DNA from: Caldilineaceae bacterium
GTDB taxonomy: Bacteria > Chloroflexota > Anaerolineae > Caldilineales > Caldilineaceae
Direction: 5' to 3'
DNA: 64,000 nt
Assembly (NCBI GenBank): GCA_020634755.1
Contig: JACKBC010000033.1
Coordinates: forward strand, 14,107 to 78,106
The notes beneath the pieces are model-generated. The model did no database searches. It saw nothing but the letters and a program-made list of their open reading frames with translations, and was not told where the DNA came from. The translations under genes were made by a program, and so were the position numbers. Shown here in pieces: positions 26,299 through 36,399 of this stretch. Each line of letters begins with the position of its first letter. The first letter of the stretch is position 1.

Positions 26299-27273
26299 CT
26301 AATTAGCTTGAAACGAAACATCTTCACCGGTGACAGTCAAGCTATAGGTGGTGGGGCCAGCGTTGAGGCCGCTAGGCTCCACAACCACATAGTACGTGCC
26401 ACCCTTGACAAAGCTGCCGGTCCAGAAGAGATCCGCATTCAGGTCAGCGTTTTCTGTGCCGCGGCCCACTGGGTCATAGCTCAGGCCCTCTTGCCACAGG
26501 CGCAGTTCGTCCGGCGTCAATACTTGAAACGTAAGTCCGCTACTGGGCTGTGCATCGGCGCGAATCTGAATGCTATTGCCATCGCCGCCATCATAAAAAG
26601 CATACCACTGCTTCTGGCCGGGCTCAATCTGCATTGTATCACCCACGGGCGCCAGGGCCGTATCCGCACTGGAACCAGTCATCATGGCCATCTGCTCTTG
26701 CATGTCCATGGCCGGCGCCGCGGCGGGCTGGGTCTGAGCCATTTCAGCACTGGTGGCATCCGGCGCAGCCGGCGGGGAAGTCACCTGAGCCGTGGGGAAC
26801 GAAACATCATCACCATTGATGCTGAGCGTATATTCACTGTCACCCAAATTGCGGCTCGTCACCACCACATAATAGGTACCAGAGCTGACAAAGCTCCCCG
26901 TCCAATAGAGATCGTCCCCCAGATCGGCGTTTTTGGTGCCGGCGCCTACCGGGTCAAAGGTTTCGCCATTGGCCCATTTGTTGACTTCTTCTGGCGTTAG
27001 CACCTCGAAAAAGGCGCGGTCGCCGGGCGTCACCTGCATGCGAACGGCAATGCTCGTCTGGTCGCCCTCATCGCGGAAGGCATACCACTGCTTCTCACCA
27101 TTGGCCAGCTGCATCCAGCTATCCGTGGGCGCCATAGCCGTGCCGGGGCCGCTGCCAGCATCACCGGCATCATCGGCGGCCAGCGCCGCCCCCGCGCCAG
27201 AAAGTGCCATTGCGCCAACAATCAACAGCGCCAGCCATGCTTTGACCCAATGTTTGTTTGCAATCTTATTCAT
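26299..27273 (-). CDS. Secreted protein with two tandem PPC-like domains
   Basis: A 324-aa exported protein; AAGGAG lies eleven bases before the ATG at 27273. Signal peptide with AALA-A cleavage motif near residue 34. Two related domains of about 105 residues (about 48-160 and 210-318) share KQWYAF, FFEVLTPEE/FQVLTPDEL, DPVG-GT-NADL, WTGSFV and GTYYVVV blocks, followed by a ..LSINGDDVSF/..LTVTGEDVSF end. They are joined by a Pro/Ala/Met-rich linker. The fold resembles bacterial pre-peptidase C-terminal (PPC) beta domains, which usually accompany secreted enzymes; here they stand alone. Function unknown. Confidence 0.78.
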   Translation of the reverse strand: MNKIANKHWVKAWLALLIVGAMALSGAGAALAADDAGDAGSGPGTAMAPTDSWMQLANGEKQWYAFRDEGDQTSIAVRMQVTPGDRAFFEVLTPEEVNKWANGETFDPVGAGTKNADLGDDLYWTGSFVSSGTYYVVVTSRNLGDSEYTLSINGDDVSFPTAQVTSPPAAPDATSAEMAQTQPAAAPAMDMQEQMAMMTGSSADTALAPVGDTMQIEPGQKQWYAFYDGGDGNSIQIRADAQPSSGLTFQVLTPDELRLWQEGLSYDPVGRGTENADLNADLFWTGSFVKGGTYYVVVEPSGLNAGPTTYSLTVTGEDVSFQAN

Positions 27274-27575
27274 AAACTTTGTTCTCCTTGGATATATACT
27301 TGGATATGTACTGTTACAAAGTCTATTGTACATTTTGCAGGTCGCAGATGCATCGAGAAGAATACTCATCTTGGGCGGGCGCTTTGCACAGAAGGAATGA
27401 GTAAAATTACTCACAACGACTGGGCGGACGAGCTCAAGCGCCGCAGGCGTCACACCCCAGAATTCAGTTGAACTCATAATTTTAGGCAAACTTGCATCAG
27501 GCCAAAACAAGAAGGACGCCCTCTTAAAACAGGCGTCCTTTTCAGTCACAAATTCACTTGTTCATTACTTGTTCA
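27274..27575. other. Intergenic region with terminator
   Basis: A 302-bp gap. It contains the 5' leader and presumably the promoter of the secreted-protein gene, a hairpin at 27512-27540, and otherwise nothing I can identify. Confidence 0.5.
27511..27543. terminator. Probable intrinsic terminator
   Basis: AAGGACGCC pairs with GGCGTCCTT; a short T run follows on the plus strand and a T-rich stretch follows on the minus strand. It lies 33 bp beyond the stop of the minus-strand NarL-type regulator. Confidence 0.65.
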
Positions 27576-28244
27576 TCAGACTGGGTGCAGTTCAGCAATA
27601 CCTTCACGCAGGGCAAAGAGCGCGGCTTGCGTGCGGTTAGCCAGATGCAGCTTGCCTAGAATATTGCCAATGTGATTGCCCACCGTACGTTCGCCAATGA
27701 CCAAGTGGTCGGCAATTTCGTGATTGGTGAGCCCGCGCGCCACCAGCTTCAGCACATCCAGTTCGCGCTCGGTTAATGGTTCAGCCGTGGGCGGCAAATC
27801 GGTGGGATGGTTCAGCTCTTGAATCACCTTGAGCGCTACAGCCGGATCCAGCATGGATTTGCCGGCATAAATATCGCGCACGGCCTGCAAAAGCTGTGCG
27901 GGCGAGGTATCTTTCAGCAGATAGCCGGCCGCGCCCGCTTTGAGTGCCGGAAAGATCTTATCATCCTCGGCAAAGCTGGTGATCACCAACATGCGCGCTT
28001 GCGGATTTTCCTGCTTGATCTGCGTAATGGTGGCCACTCCATCCTGCCGGGGCATTACCAGATCCAGCAGAATAACGTCCGGCTGCAAGGCGCGCGCTTT
28101 GAGCACCGCCTCGACGCCGTCTGCGGCCTCGCCCACCACGCTCATCTGCGGCTCGCTGGCAATGAGAGTTTGCAAACCGCGGCGCACAATTGCATGGTCG
28201 TCTACAATCAAAATACGAATTTTGTCGGATGCTATATAGGTCAT
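27576..28244 (-). CDS. NarL/LuxR-family response regulator
   Basis: A 222-aa regulator: receiver domain with DD15-16, phospho-acceptor Asp61 (VILLDLVMP), and VLLKDTSP-like KD motif; C-terminal LuxR helix-turn-helix (LTERELDVLKLVARGLTNHEIADHL ... VGNHIGNILGKL). The start overlaps the stop of the kinase gene (28241-28244, ATGA). Cognate partner of the upstream HisKA_3 kinase. Confidence 0.95.
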   Translation of the reverse strand: MTYIASDKIRILIVDDHAIVRRGLQTLIASEPQMSVVGEAADGVEAVLKARALQPDVILLDLVMPRQDGVATITQIKQENPQARMLVITSFAEDDKIFPALKAGAAGYLLKDTSPAQLLQAVRDIYAGKSMLDPAVALKVIQELNHPTDLPPTAEPLTERELDVLKLVARGLTNHEIADHLVIGERTVGNHIGNILGKLHLANRTQAALFALREGIAELHPV

Positions 28245-30625
28245 AATAGATTCTCAATTGGAATCTGCACTCGCACAATCGTGCCCAGGCTGAGTGTAGA
28301 ATCGAGTTGGAATACGCCGTGTAGGTTTTCCGTTCGTTCGCGCATGCTGCGTAGCCCCAAACCGCCGGCGCCATTGAGCCGGTGGGGGTCAAAGCCGCAG
28401 CCGTTGTCGCATATTTCCAGTTCAATATAGGGCACAGCGGCCAGCGCCCTAGTGGATGTGGCCAGGGCCGTCTGCGGCAGGCGCGCGACCGCTGATGGCG
28501 GTAGATAGCCATGTGCGGATTCGCTTGGGTCGCGTTGCTCGACGCCGAAGTCTTGGACGTCCACAACTTGCAGCCGCACTGTTACTTCGCTAGCGCAGGC
28601 GTGCTTGAGCGTGTTGGTCAGCGCTTCTTGCGCAATGCCATAGAGTCCGTCCTCCAGCGCAAGCGGCAAATCGACCAGCTCTTGCGCCAATAGCCGAGCC
28701 TGAATGCCGGCCCGCCGCTCCACCGCTTCTAATCGCTGATGCAGCGCGCCTATCAACCCCTCTTTTTCCAAATCGGGTGGGCGCAATTCGTAGATCAGCA
28801 GCCGCATCTCTTTGAGCGCCTGCTGCCCCAAACGCCCCAATTCGGTCATGGGCTCCGCTACATCTTGCAGCATGCCAGAGGCCGCTTGCCGCCGCCATCC
28901 CTCTGCCAGCAGCGTTAAACTATACAGCGATTGCGTGACAGAATCGTGCAGTTCGCGGGCCAAGCGGCTCCGCTCTTCCAGAGCGGCCAACTGCTGGGCC
29001 TGGATATATAGCCGGGCGTTCTCAATGGCGATGGCCGCCTGAGCGCCAATGGCGCTGAGCAATTCAATATCGCGGGCGCCAAATTCGCGATAGCCGGAGG
29101 AGGCAATAAACAGGGTGCCCACCAGCTTCTCTTTGGCGAAAAGCGGCACGCTGGCCAACAAATGTCGACCGCTCGCCGGCGCCGTTATGCCTCCGATCCG
29201 CGCGTCGGCATCCACATCATCCGCATGGCAAATCACCAGCGGTTTGCCCGCTTCGGCCACGCGGCCATTGACCCCTTCGCCGATGGCCAACTCGCCAATT
29301 TCAGACGCATATGCCGTGGGAAAGCCCTGCTGCACGGCCAATTTAAGTCGCTCTGTTGTGGGCTCCAACAAATAGATGCCGCCCGAATCGAGATGCAAAA
29401 CCTGGAGCGTCTGCGCCAATGTCTGCTCCAGCGTATAGTCCAAATCCAATGACCGGTTCACCACATTGGCAATGTCATTGAGCGCCGCCAGTTCGCGCGT
29501 GCGCTCGGCCACGCGATGTTCCAAGTTGGCATAAGACGAACGCAGTTGTGATGACATATGGTTAAATTGGTTGGCCAACGTTTCAATCTCATCGCCGGTA
29601 TGCGCCACAATGGTATGGTTGAATTTGCCACCGGCCACGGCCTGCGTCGCCGCAATCAGATCGTTGATGGGCTGCGTGATGCGACGCAAAAAGGCCACAA
29701 AGAGCACGGGGGCCACCATGCCCAACAGCAGCAGCACCCCCAAGAGTTGCGTGTAGAATCCCACTTCGCCCGCTAGCGCCGACCAGCTGGTTTCGGTCAC
29801 CAAGGCCCAAGATGTACCCGGCACCGGCGCAAAGCCGGCCACGGTAGATTCCCCATAGCCCTCTTTGAGGCGGATGGCCCCCACGCGTTGGGCGCCATTA
29901 TCCAGATTCAATACGCGCTGCACCACAGGGGAAGCCCCTACATCTTGACCAATCTGTGCGGGGTCCGAATGATAGAGCACGCGTCCATGACCATCAACCA
30001 ACATCGCATCGCCATGCTTTTCAATGCGCAGCCGCACAATGTCGCCATAGAAAGTACTGACGCTGGTCTGCCCCAGCTTAAACATGCCGACCAGCGCCCC
30101 GCTCAATTCGCCTTGTGCCCCAAAGACTGGCACCGCCACGGCCACGGCGCTGGCTTCATCGGGGCCATCGGTAATTGAATCCGAAACGGTCGTGGCCGGC
30201 GTGCGCAAAAATTGTCGAATATAGGCGCGGTCCGACCAGTCCTGGCCCATGCGCAAAGGGCGGGTTGATGCCACCACTGCGCCGCGCGAATCTAGCAACA
30301 CCAAACCGGCATCAAAGAGCACTAAGCGCTTGGCTGCCGACGCTAGTGCACCGCGCTGGATAGCCGGCTCTGCGCTAATCATGTCGGGCGAGCGCGCTTC
30401 AACGCTGAGTAAATCGGCATATTCAGCCACAGAGGCGCCCAACTGACCGGCGGCCAGCCGCGTCAGCTCTTCGTCGCGTTCCAACAATAATCTTTCCACG
30501 GCCTTTTGATAGGCCAGAAAAGAGATCAGGGCGGCAGCCAACAGCAGCAGAGTGGCCGGCACAAAGGCCCATAATATTAGCTTGGCGCGCAGGCCCAGAC
30601 GAAAAGGTATCGACATTAGGATCAT
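28241..30625 (-). CDS. NarL-type sensor histidine kinase with dCache, HAMP and GAF domains
   Basis: A 794-aa kinase. Helix 16-38, extracytoplasmic Cache-like sensor about 40-288, helix about 291-313, HAMP 314-366, short coiled coil, GAF about 390-540, HisKA_3 box ARELHDSVTQ with His560, and an ATPase domain with N-box QEALTNTLKHA near 667 and DNGCGFD near 740. Between these two boxes there is a roughly 45-residue Ala/Ser/Pro insertion (about 690-732), longer than in relatives. Its start (30625 or the ATG at 30616) overlaps the stop of the binding-protein gene, and its stop overlaps the regulator gene, so three genes are translated as a chain. Confidence 0.93.
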   Translation of the reverse strand: MILMSIPFRLGLRAKLILWAFVPATLLLLAAALISFLAYQKAVERLLLERDEELTRLAAGQLGASVAEYADLLSVEARSPDMISAEPAIQRGALASAAKRLVLFDAGLVLLDSRGAVVASTRPLRMGQDWSDRAYIRQFLRTPATTVSDSITDGPDEASAVAVAVPVFGAQGELSGALVGMFKLGQTSVSTFYGDIVRLRIEKHGDAMLVDGHGRVLYHSDPAQIGQDVGASPVVQRVLNLDNGAQRVGAIRLKEGYGESTVAGFAPVPGTSWALVTETSWSALAGEVGFYTQLLGVLLLLGMVAPVLFVAFLRRITQPINDLIAATQAVAGGKFNHTIVAHTGDEIETLANQFNHMSSQLRSSYANLEHRVAERTRELAALNDIANVVNRSLDLDYTLEQTLAQTLQVLHLDSGGIYLLEPTTERLKLAVQQGFPTAYASEIGELAIGEGVNGRVAEAGKPLVICHADDVDADARIGGITAPASGRHLLASVPLFAKEKLVGTLFIASSGYREFGARDIELLSAIGAQAAIAIENARLYIQAQQLAALEERSRLARELHDSVTQSLYSLTLLAEGWRRQAASGMLQDVAEPMTELGRLGQQALKEMRLLIYELRPPDLEKEGLIGALHQRLEAVERRAGIQARLLAQELVDLPLALEDGLYGIAQEALTNTLKHACASEVTVRLQVVDVQDFGVEQRDPSESAHGYLPPSAVARLPQTALATSTRALAAVPYIELEICDNGCGFDPHRLNGAGGLGLRSMRERTENLHGVFQLDSTLSLGTIVRVQIPIENLL

Positions 30626-32052
30626 CCAGCCAACATACGCAACCGCTGGGTGTTTTGGATTTTGCGACAGACCTCAATCATTTGACTAACTGGAGCCTGA
30701 TTGAGAATAAAAATGGATTCCCAGGCGTCGGCAGCGCGGCGCTGGGCATCGGCCATATCGGCGGCAATTTCCACCGTTACCGAATAGCCTTTCATCTGCC
30801 CATCCACAAAAGCGGCCATATCGGCCGCGGTTATTTTGCCAGCTGCCTGCGTACGCACAAATTCGATCCAATCCGGCGCTAATGAAGCGCGCGCGGGCTG
30901 TAAATAATTGGCGGTGGCCATGGCCAGCCCATATTCGGCGCTGGTCAAAAACTGCATCAGTTCCCAGGCCTCTTCTGGGTGTTCGGTATTTTGGTAAATG
31001 CCATAGCCATCGGTGGTGGTCAAAGCCACATGGTGTTCAGGTCCAGCGGGAAAGGGCGCTACCCCCACGCGAAAATTGGCGTATGTGAGAATCTCCTTGA
31101 GCGCCCAAGAGCCTTCTTCGATCATAGCCACGCGCTGGTTCACAAAGGCGCTGCGCGTGGACATATTCTGTACATCGATATAGGTGGCCATGCTCTGGTC
31201 GGTCCAAATCCGCTCGTGGAGCCAACGCATGGCGGCCAGGGCGGCAGGTTCGCCCATGGCGCAATCAAGTGGATCGCCAGGCTCAACGAGATGCCCGCCC
31301 CAGCTATTCACGTACATTTGCACGCGATCCCAGACAATGTCCACCATGCTGCCGCGGCGCGGTGGCGCATCGTCTGTGGGCATGGGCATGGTCAGCCGCT
31401 GCATGGCGTCTAAATAGGCTTCATAGGTCCAATCCGCCGTTGGATAGGCGACACCGGCCGCGTCAAAAAGGTCTTTGTTAAAATAGAGGGCCACTGTGCC
31501 GTGATACTTGGGCAGCCCAAACTGGTACCCATCTGGCAGAAAAAAAGAACGGTATTGGGCCGGATCCCAATCGGCAATCGTCTCCTGACCAATGTCGCGA
31601 CTTACATAGGTCCGCAAATCCAGCGTATAGCCTTTTTGGGCCCAAATGGGAAAATAGGTGCAGCACCCCTGAAACAGATCGGGCGCGGTGCCGGCTGCCA
31701 TATCGGTCAGCATGGCGTCGGCCACATTTTCGGGGTCGGGTGTAAAGAAGACGCGGATGCGCGGATGGCGCTCGTGAAATTTCGCCAACATTTCCTGCGC
31801 CATGGCGGGAAACCAGTCGGTGCGCCAATCCTGGTATACAAGTTGAGCCGGCTCGCGTGCGGGCTCAGCTTCGGTGTTGATCACGGGTGGCGTGCAGGCG
31901 GCGCCCACGGTTAATGTGAGGCTGGCGGCGACCAAATTGGCCGCGCTTAGGTAGAGCAAGTGGCGCCGCGAGAATTTATGCTGACGCTGGCGGTGGATAT
32001 GTTCAGCATCTTGGTTAGGCCGATGCAGCATTGGGTGAGGGAATGGATCCAT
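30622..32052 (-). CDS. Extracellular solute-binding protein, family 1 (sensor-linked)
   Basis: A 476-aa lipoprotein. GAAGG lies before the ATG at 32052. A twin-arginine-like SRRHLLYLSAA segment is followed by a hydrophobic helix and lipobox-like GAAC near residue 52. The mature part has the usual MalE-type blocks: DWFPAMAQEMLAKFHERHP, GTAPDLFQG, YFNKDLFDAAGVAYPTADWTYEAY, GYGIYQNTEHPEEAWELMQFLTS. It contains two adjacent cysteines (GCC) in the first lobe. No permease or ATPase gene is adjacent; instead it is coupled to a dCache histidine kinase by ATGA overlap. It probably binds a sugar or similar ligand and presents it to the kinase, like ChvE-type binding-protein sensing. Confidence 0.88.
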   Translation of the reverse strand: MDPFPHPMLHRPNQDAEHIHRQRQHKFSRRHLLYLSAANLVAASLTLTVGAACTPPVINTEAEPAREPAQLVYQDWRTDWFPAMAQEMLAKFHERHPRIRVFFTPDPENVADAMLTDMAAGTAPDLFQGCCTYFPIWAQKGYTLDLRTYVSRDIGQETIADWDPAQYRSFFLPDGYQFGLPKYHGTVALYFNKDLFDAAGVAYPTADWTYEAYLDAMQRLTMPMPTDDAPPRRGSMVDIVWDRVQMYVNSWGGHLVEPGDPLDCAMGEPAALAAMRWLHERIWTDQSMATYIDVQNMSTRSAFVNQRVAMIEEGSWALKEILTYANFRVGVAPFPAGPEHHVALTTTDGYGIYQNTEHPEEAWELMQFLTSAEYGLAMATANYLQPARASLAPDWIEFVRTQAAGKITAADMAAFVDGQMKGYSVTVEIAADMADAQRRAADAWESIFILNQAPVSQMIEVCRKIQNTQRLRMLAG

Positions 32053-32292
32053 GACGGCCTTCTGTTTGAATATGGGTTACAAATATAACAAATATAGGTC
32101 ACATAGTGCGTTACATTGTAGGATTCGTTATGTTGTACAGTACGCAAAATAGTCCAAATGGTTGCTTACAACCGTCTATGAGTATACAAAACAATCGGTC
32201 CCTGTTCATGTGTCCCAAGCCCCATTTGGTCAAAAGCTCATAAAAACTTCATAATCACGTCTATGCAGCGCTGGCGAGAGCCAGGGAAAGGA

Positions 32293-32410
32293 TGCCACAG
32301 GCGGAAGCCTGCGTCTGCGCGAGGAAGCCCGCTCGAGCAGGCTATTGCTAGAGTGCGCTTGAGCGTACTTGGGCTGACAGGTGCTGGTTTCAACCAGTGC
32401 CGTCGTTACC
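32293..32410 (-). repeat. Family-2 multi-hairpin repeat, copy C
   Basis: Reverse orientation relative to copies A and B. It contains GCCTGCGTCTGC, AGCCCGCTCGAGCAGGCT, AGTGCGCTTGAGCGTACTT and GCTGGTTTCAACCAG in reversed order. The stems are kept while single bases differ between copies, as expected if structure is under selection. Confidence 0.75.
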
Positions 32411-32418
32411 TTGAAATT

Positions 32419-32731
32419 TAGCCGCTGCGGCGGCTTTGCGTTGTGAGCCACCAGATTTATCCGTTGCGATTACGAAGTTCGCGATTGCTCTATCGTACAG
32501 CAGGAATCAGGTTGCACAGAAGGTTTGATGCGAGTATGCTATACGGGTGAATATCGAAATTCATTACACCAAGACTTTAGGGCCATCGCGTACCTTAAAA
32601 ATGTAGGGTTAAAACCCGCAGTTGACACGGAAAAGCGGTCTCAACCGCTTGCCATTTAGCCGCTGCGGCGGCTTTTCATTGTGAGCTGCCGGATTTATCC
32701 GTTGCGATTACGAAGTTCGCGATTGCCCTAA
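32419..32731 (+). repeat. Pair of 75-bp direct repeats
   Basis: 32419-32493 and 32656-32731 both read TAGCCGCTGCGGCGGCTTT followed by TTGTGAGC, CCAGATTTATCC or CCGGATTTATCC, GTTGCGATTACGAAGTTCGC and GATTGC. Each begins with the perfect palindrome GCCGCTGCGGC. They flank a 160-bp spacer. Confidence 0.75.
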
Positions 32732-32735
32732 CCAA

Positions 32736-32814
32736 GACTTACGCAAGCCTTGACGGAAATTGTGTCGAATGCAAACGGGTTCACGCTTGGCAATCCTCAG
32801 GCGCTGCGTAAGTC
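32736..32814. repeat. Family-3 palindromic element, copy 2
   Basis: GACTTACGCA at the left end is the exact inverse of TGCGTAAGTC at the right end; 79 bp in all. The interior contains CTTGGCAATCCTCAG, shared with the element at 42279. Confidence 0.7.
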
Positions 32815-32833
32815 ATGACAAAAGGAGAAACTC

Positions 32834-33511
32834 ATGGCTTTTACAATTGCAACTCCCCAGATCCGCTTTGCCAGCCCGGGCCCACAGCCCAATGGATTGC
32901 AAGCCGCGCCAGACGGCCTTTGGTGCATTGACCAAGTGGACAACAAGATTTATCGGCAAGATTTTGAAAGCGGCGCCGTGCTGTTTGAGGCGCAAACCGA
33001 CACAGTTCATTCCAGCGGCATTACGCTGGGTGGCGGCTACATCTGGATCGCCTCGACCTACGAGTCGAAGATCGCCAAGCTCGACCCAGCGACGGGCAAA
33101 ACGGTTGCCAAATATGACTCACCGGGGGCTGGCGTGGTGGCCTGGCGCGAAGATGCAACAGACGCCCAAGCCACCGGCGCCCACGGGCTCGAATGGCGTG
33201 AAGGGCTACTCTATGTGGCGTCTCCGCCCTCGCAAACGATTCACGTTATGGATCCGGAAAGTTGGGAGGAAGTCAATCGCTTTCCCAGCGGCGGCTTACG
33301 CGTGCATGGCATTGCCTGGGGACCACAGGGCAGGCTATGGGTGTCGGATACCTCATCGGGGACGGTCCAGTTGATGGATACCGAACGAGGACGCATCTTT
33401 GAAACCATCCGCGTAGAGGCGCCAGCCGAAGTACACGGCATGACAATTCACGAGGGCGTGCTCTGGTATTGTGATGCCCACTCACAGCAGATTGGCTGCT
33501 TGATCGTCTAA
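32834..33511 (+). CDS. Cytoplasmic beta-propeller protein (SMP-30/Vgb-like)
   Basis: A 225-aa protein without a signal peptide. AAAGGAG at 32821-32827 precedes the ATG. Repeating blades of 40-45 residues: PNGLQAAPDGLWCIDQVDNKIYRQD, SSGITLGGGYIWIASTYESKIAKLDPATG, AHGLEWREGLLYVASPPSQTIHVMDPES, VHGIAWGPQGRLWVSDTSSGTVQLMD, VHGMTIHEGVLWYCDAHS. About five blades are visible, so it may need an unusual closure or dimerise. Similar proteins include streptogramin lyase-like and glutamine-cyclotransferase-like propellers; the catalytic residues of neither are evident. Function unknown. It stands alone between repeats. Confidence 0.82.
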   Translation: MAFTIATPQIRFASPGPQPNGLQAAPDGLWCIDQVDNKIYRQDFESGAVLFEAQTDTVHSSGITLGGGYIWIASTYESKIAKLDPATGKTVAKYDSPGAGVVAWREDATDAQATGAHGLEWREGLLYVASPPSQTIHVMDPESWEEVNRFPSGGLRVHGIAWGPQGRLWVSDTSSGTVQLMDTERGRIFETIRVEAPAEVHGMTIHEGVLWYCDAHSQQIGCLIV

Positions 33512-33520
33512 GTACAATAG

Positions 33521-33578
33521 GACTTACGCAATCGCACTCTAACTTCGACAAGCTCAACCGTCGATACCTGCGTAGGCA
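33521..33578. repeat. Family-3 fragment
   Basis: GACTTACGCA at 33521-33530 matches the family-3 left end and CCTGCGTAGG lies near 33568. The interior is short and unlike the other copies. Confidence 0.4.
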
Positions 33579-33583
33579 TATGC

Positions 33584-33616
33584 AAAAAGGGGAAGCCATG
33601 TGGCCTCCCCTTTTTA
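33584..33616. terminator. Intrinsic terminator, bidirectional
   Basis: AAAAAGGGGAAGCC pairs with GGCCTCCCCTTTTT around a four-base loop. It separates the propeller gene from the convergent cytochrome c gene. Confidence 0.9.
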
Positions 33617-33702
33617 ATGTAAATCAATTCTAGATTCTATGCGCTCTCAGGCAGATGCTCCACCGAAGCTTAGTAACCATCATGTATGTACCGCCAGGCT
33701 GG

Positions 33703-34623
33703 CTACTGCGGTCGGTTCGGGTCCAGCAACCAGGTCACCAGCGCATTGATTTCTTCCGGCGTCATTTGCTCCGCAAAATTCTGCGGCATAAGATTGGGCA
33801 AATAGCCCGGATTTACAAAATCATTGGGCGCTACAATACTGGTGTGCACATAGGTCTCCGCATCTTCGCCTGGCACTTTCGTCCCAGCCACTTCGGCCAG
33901 ATTGCCCAAATTGGGTCCAACCAAGTGAGGCGTGTTCTCATCTTGCGGTTCATTCAGATTATGGCACCCGGAACAACCCATGTTCACAAATAATACTTCG
34001 GGCGCACGCGGCTCGGCAGTTTCAGAAACCGTTTGCGTATCCGAAATGCCCACCGTCTCGGTAATGCCGGCCTCGGCGGCGCGCACGCCGGCCCAGCCAG
34101 TGTCTACCCCGTCAAAGGGCTGCCACGGATCTTCTTCATCAGTCTGTTCCACAGCCGATTCCTGCCAGTTCAAAATATAATTGGCCAGCGCATCGATCTG
34201 GTCATCACGCAGCGGACCGCCATAGTTGCGGCTCCAGGTAGCCATTCTTTGCGCCCATTGGGAATTGACTTTGCTGGGGCGTCCGGCGGCCACAGTCAAC
34301 AGCACATAAGACTTTTGGGAGCCCGTGTAGCCCAAATCGTCTAAGCGATGGGTAAACCAATATTTGCTGTTGAGCGCCGGCGCCACGTTCATCGTACCTT
34401 GGCCATGATCGCCGTGACAGGGAGCACAGTTGCTGGCAAAGAGCGCCGCACCTTTTTCAATGCTACGTCCATTCCAGTTGGCCGTTTGTGCTTCCATGCG
34501 CGGCACTTCCGTCACAATAATGCCGCCCAACACAGCTAATGTAACTACAAGGGCCAGAATACCGATGGCTATTTTGGCAATGGGCGACTTAATATACAAG
34601 TAATGGTAAAGTGGCTTATGCAT
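33703..34623 (-). CDS. Membrane-anchored dihaem cytochrome c of the bc complex
   Basis: A 306-aa protein. An N-terminal helix (about 15-38) anchors two haem domains facing outward. Haem motifs CAPCH (66-70) and CSGCH (217-221) with likely Met ligands downstream (PNLMPQNFAEQMTPEE). The domains are joined by an acidic Thr/Glu-rich linker of about 40 residues. The ribosome-binding site GGAG lies in the last codon region of the cytochrome b gene. As third gene of a Rieske-cytochrome b-cytochrome c operon it should carry electrons from the complex to a terminal acceptor; no oxidase genes are in the window. Confidence 0.93.
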   Translation of the reverse strand: MHKPLYHYLYIKSPIAKIAIGILALVVTLAVLGGIIVTEVPRMEAQTANWNGRSIEKGAALFASNCAPCHGDHGQGTMNVAPALNSKYWFTHRLDDLGYTGSQKSYVLLTVAAGRPSKVNSQWAQRMATWSRNYGGPLRDDQIDALANYILNWQESAVEQTDEEDPWQPFDGVDTGWAGVRAAEAGITETVGISDTQTVSETAEPRAPEVLFVNMGCSGCHNLNEPQDENTPHLVGPNLGNLAEVAGTKVPGEDAETYVHTSIVAPNDFVNPGYLPNLMPQNFAEQMTPEEINALVTWLLDPNRPQ

Positions 34624-34632
34624 GTGCCGTGT

Positions 34633-36366
<1,734 letters not shown>

Positions 36367-36399
36367 AGGTTACGCTCTCCTGAATTTTATGGGTCAAAA

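Larger units (their letters stand above)
32053..32833. other. Repeat-rich intergenic region
   Basis: A 781-bp gap without a supported gene. It holds a reversed family-2 repeat (32293-32410), two direct copies of a 75-bp element (32419-32493 and 32656-32731), a family-3 palindrome (32736-32814) and AT-rich DNA at 32060-32220 that must carry the promoter for the binding-protein/kinase unit. Confidence 0.65.

Noticed and set aside
32528..32659. 43-codon ORF with GAAGG five bases upstream
   Set aside because: Its end falls inside a repeated element and its sequence has no distinguishing feature; the intergenic region is made of repeats, so a chance ORF is more likely.
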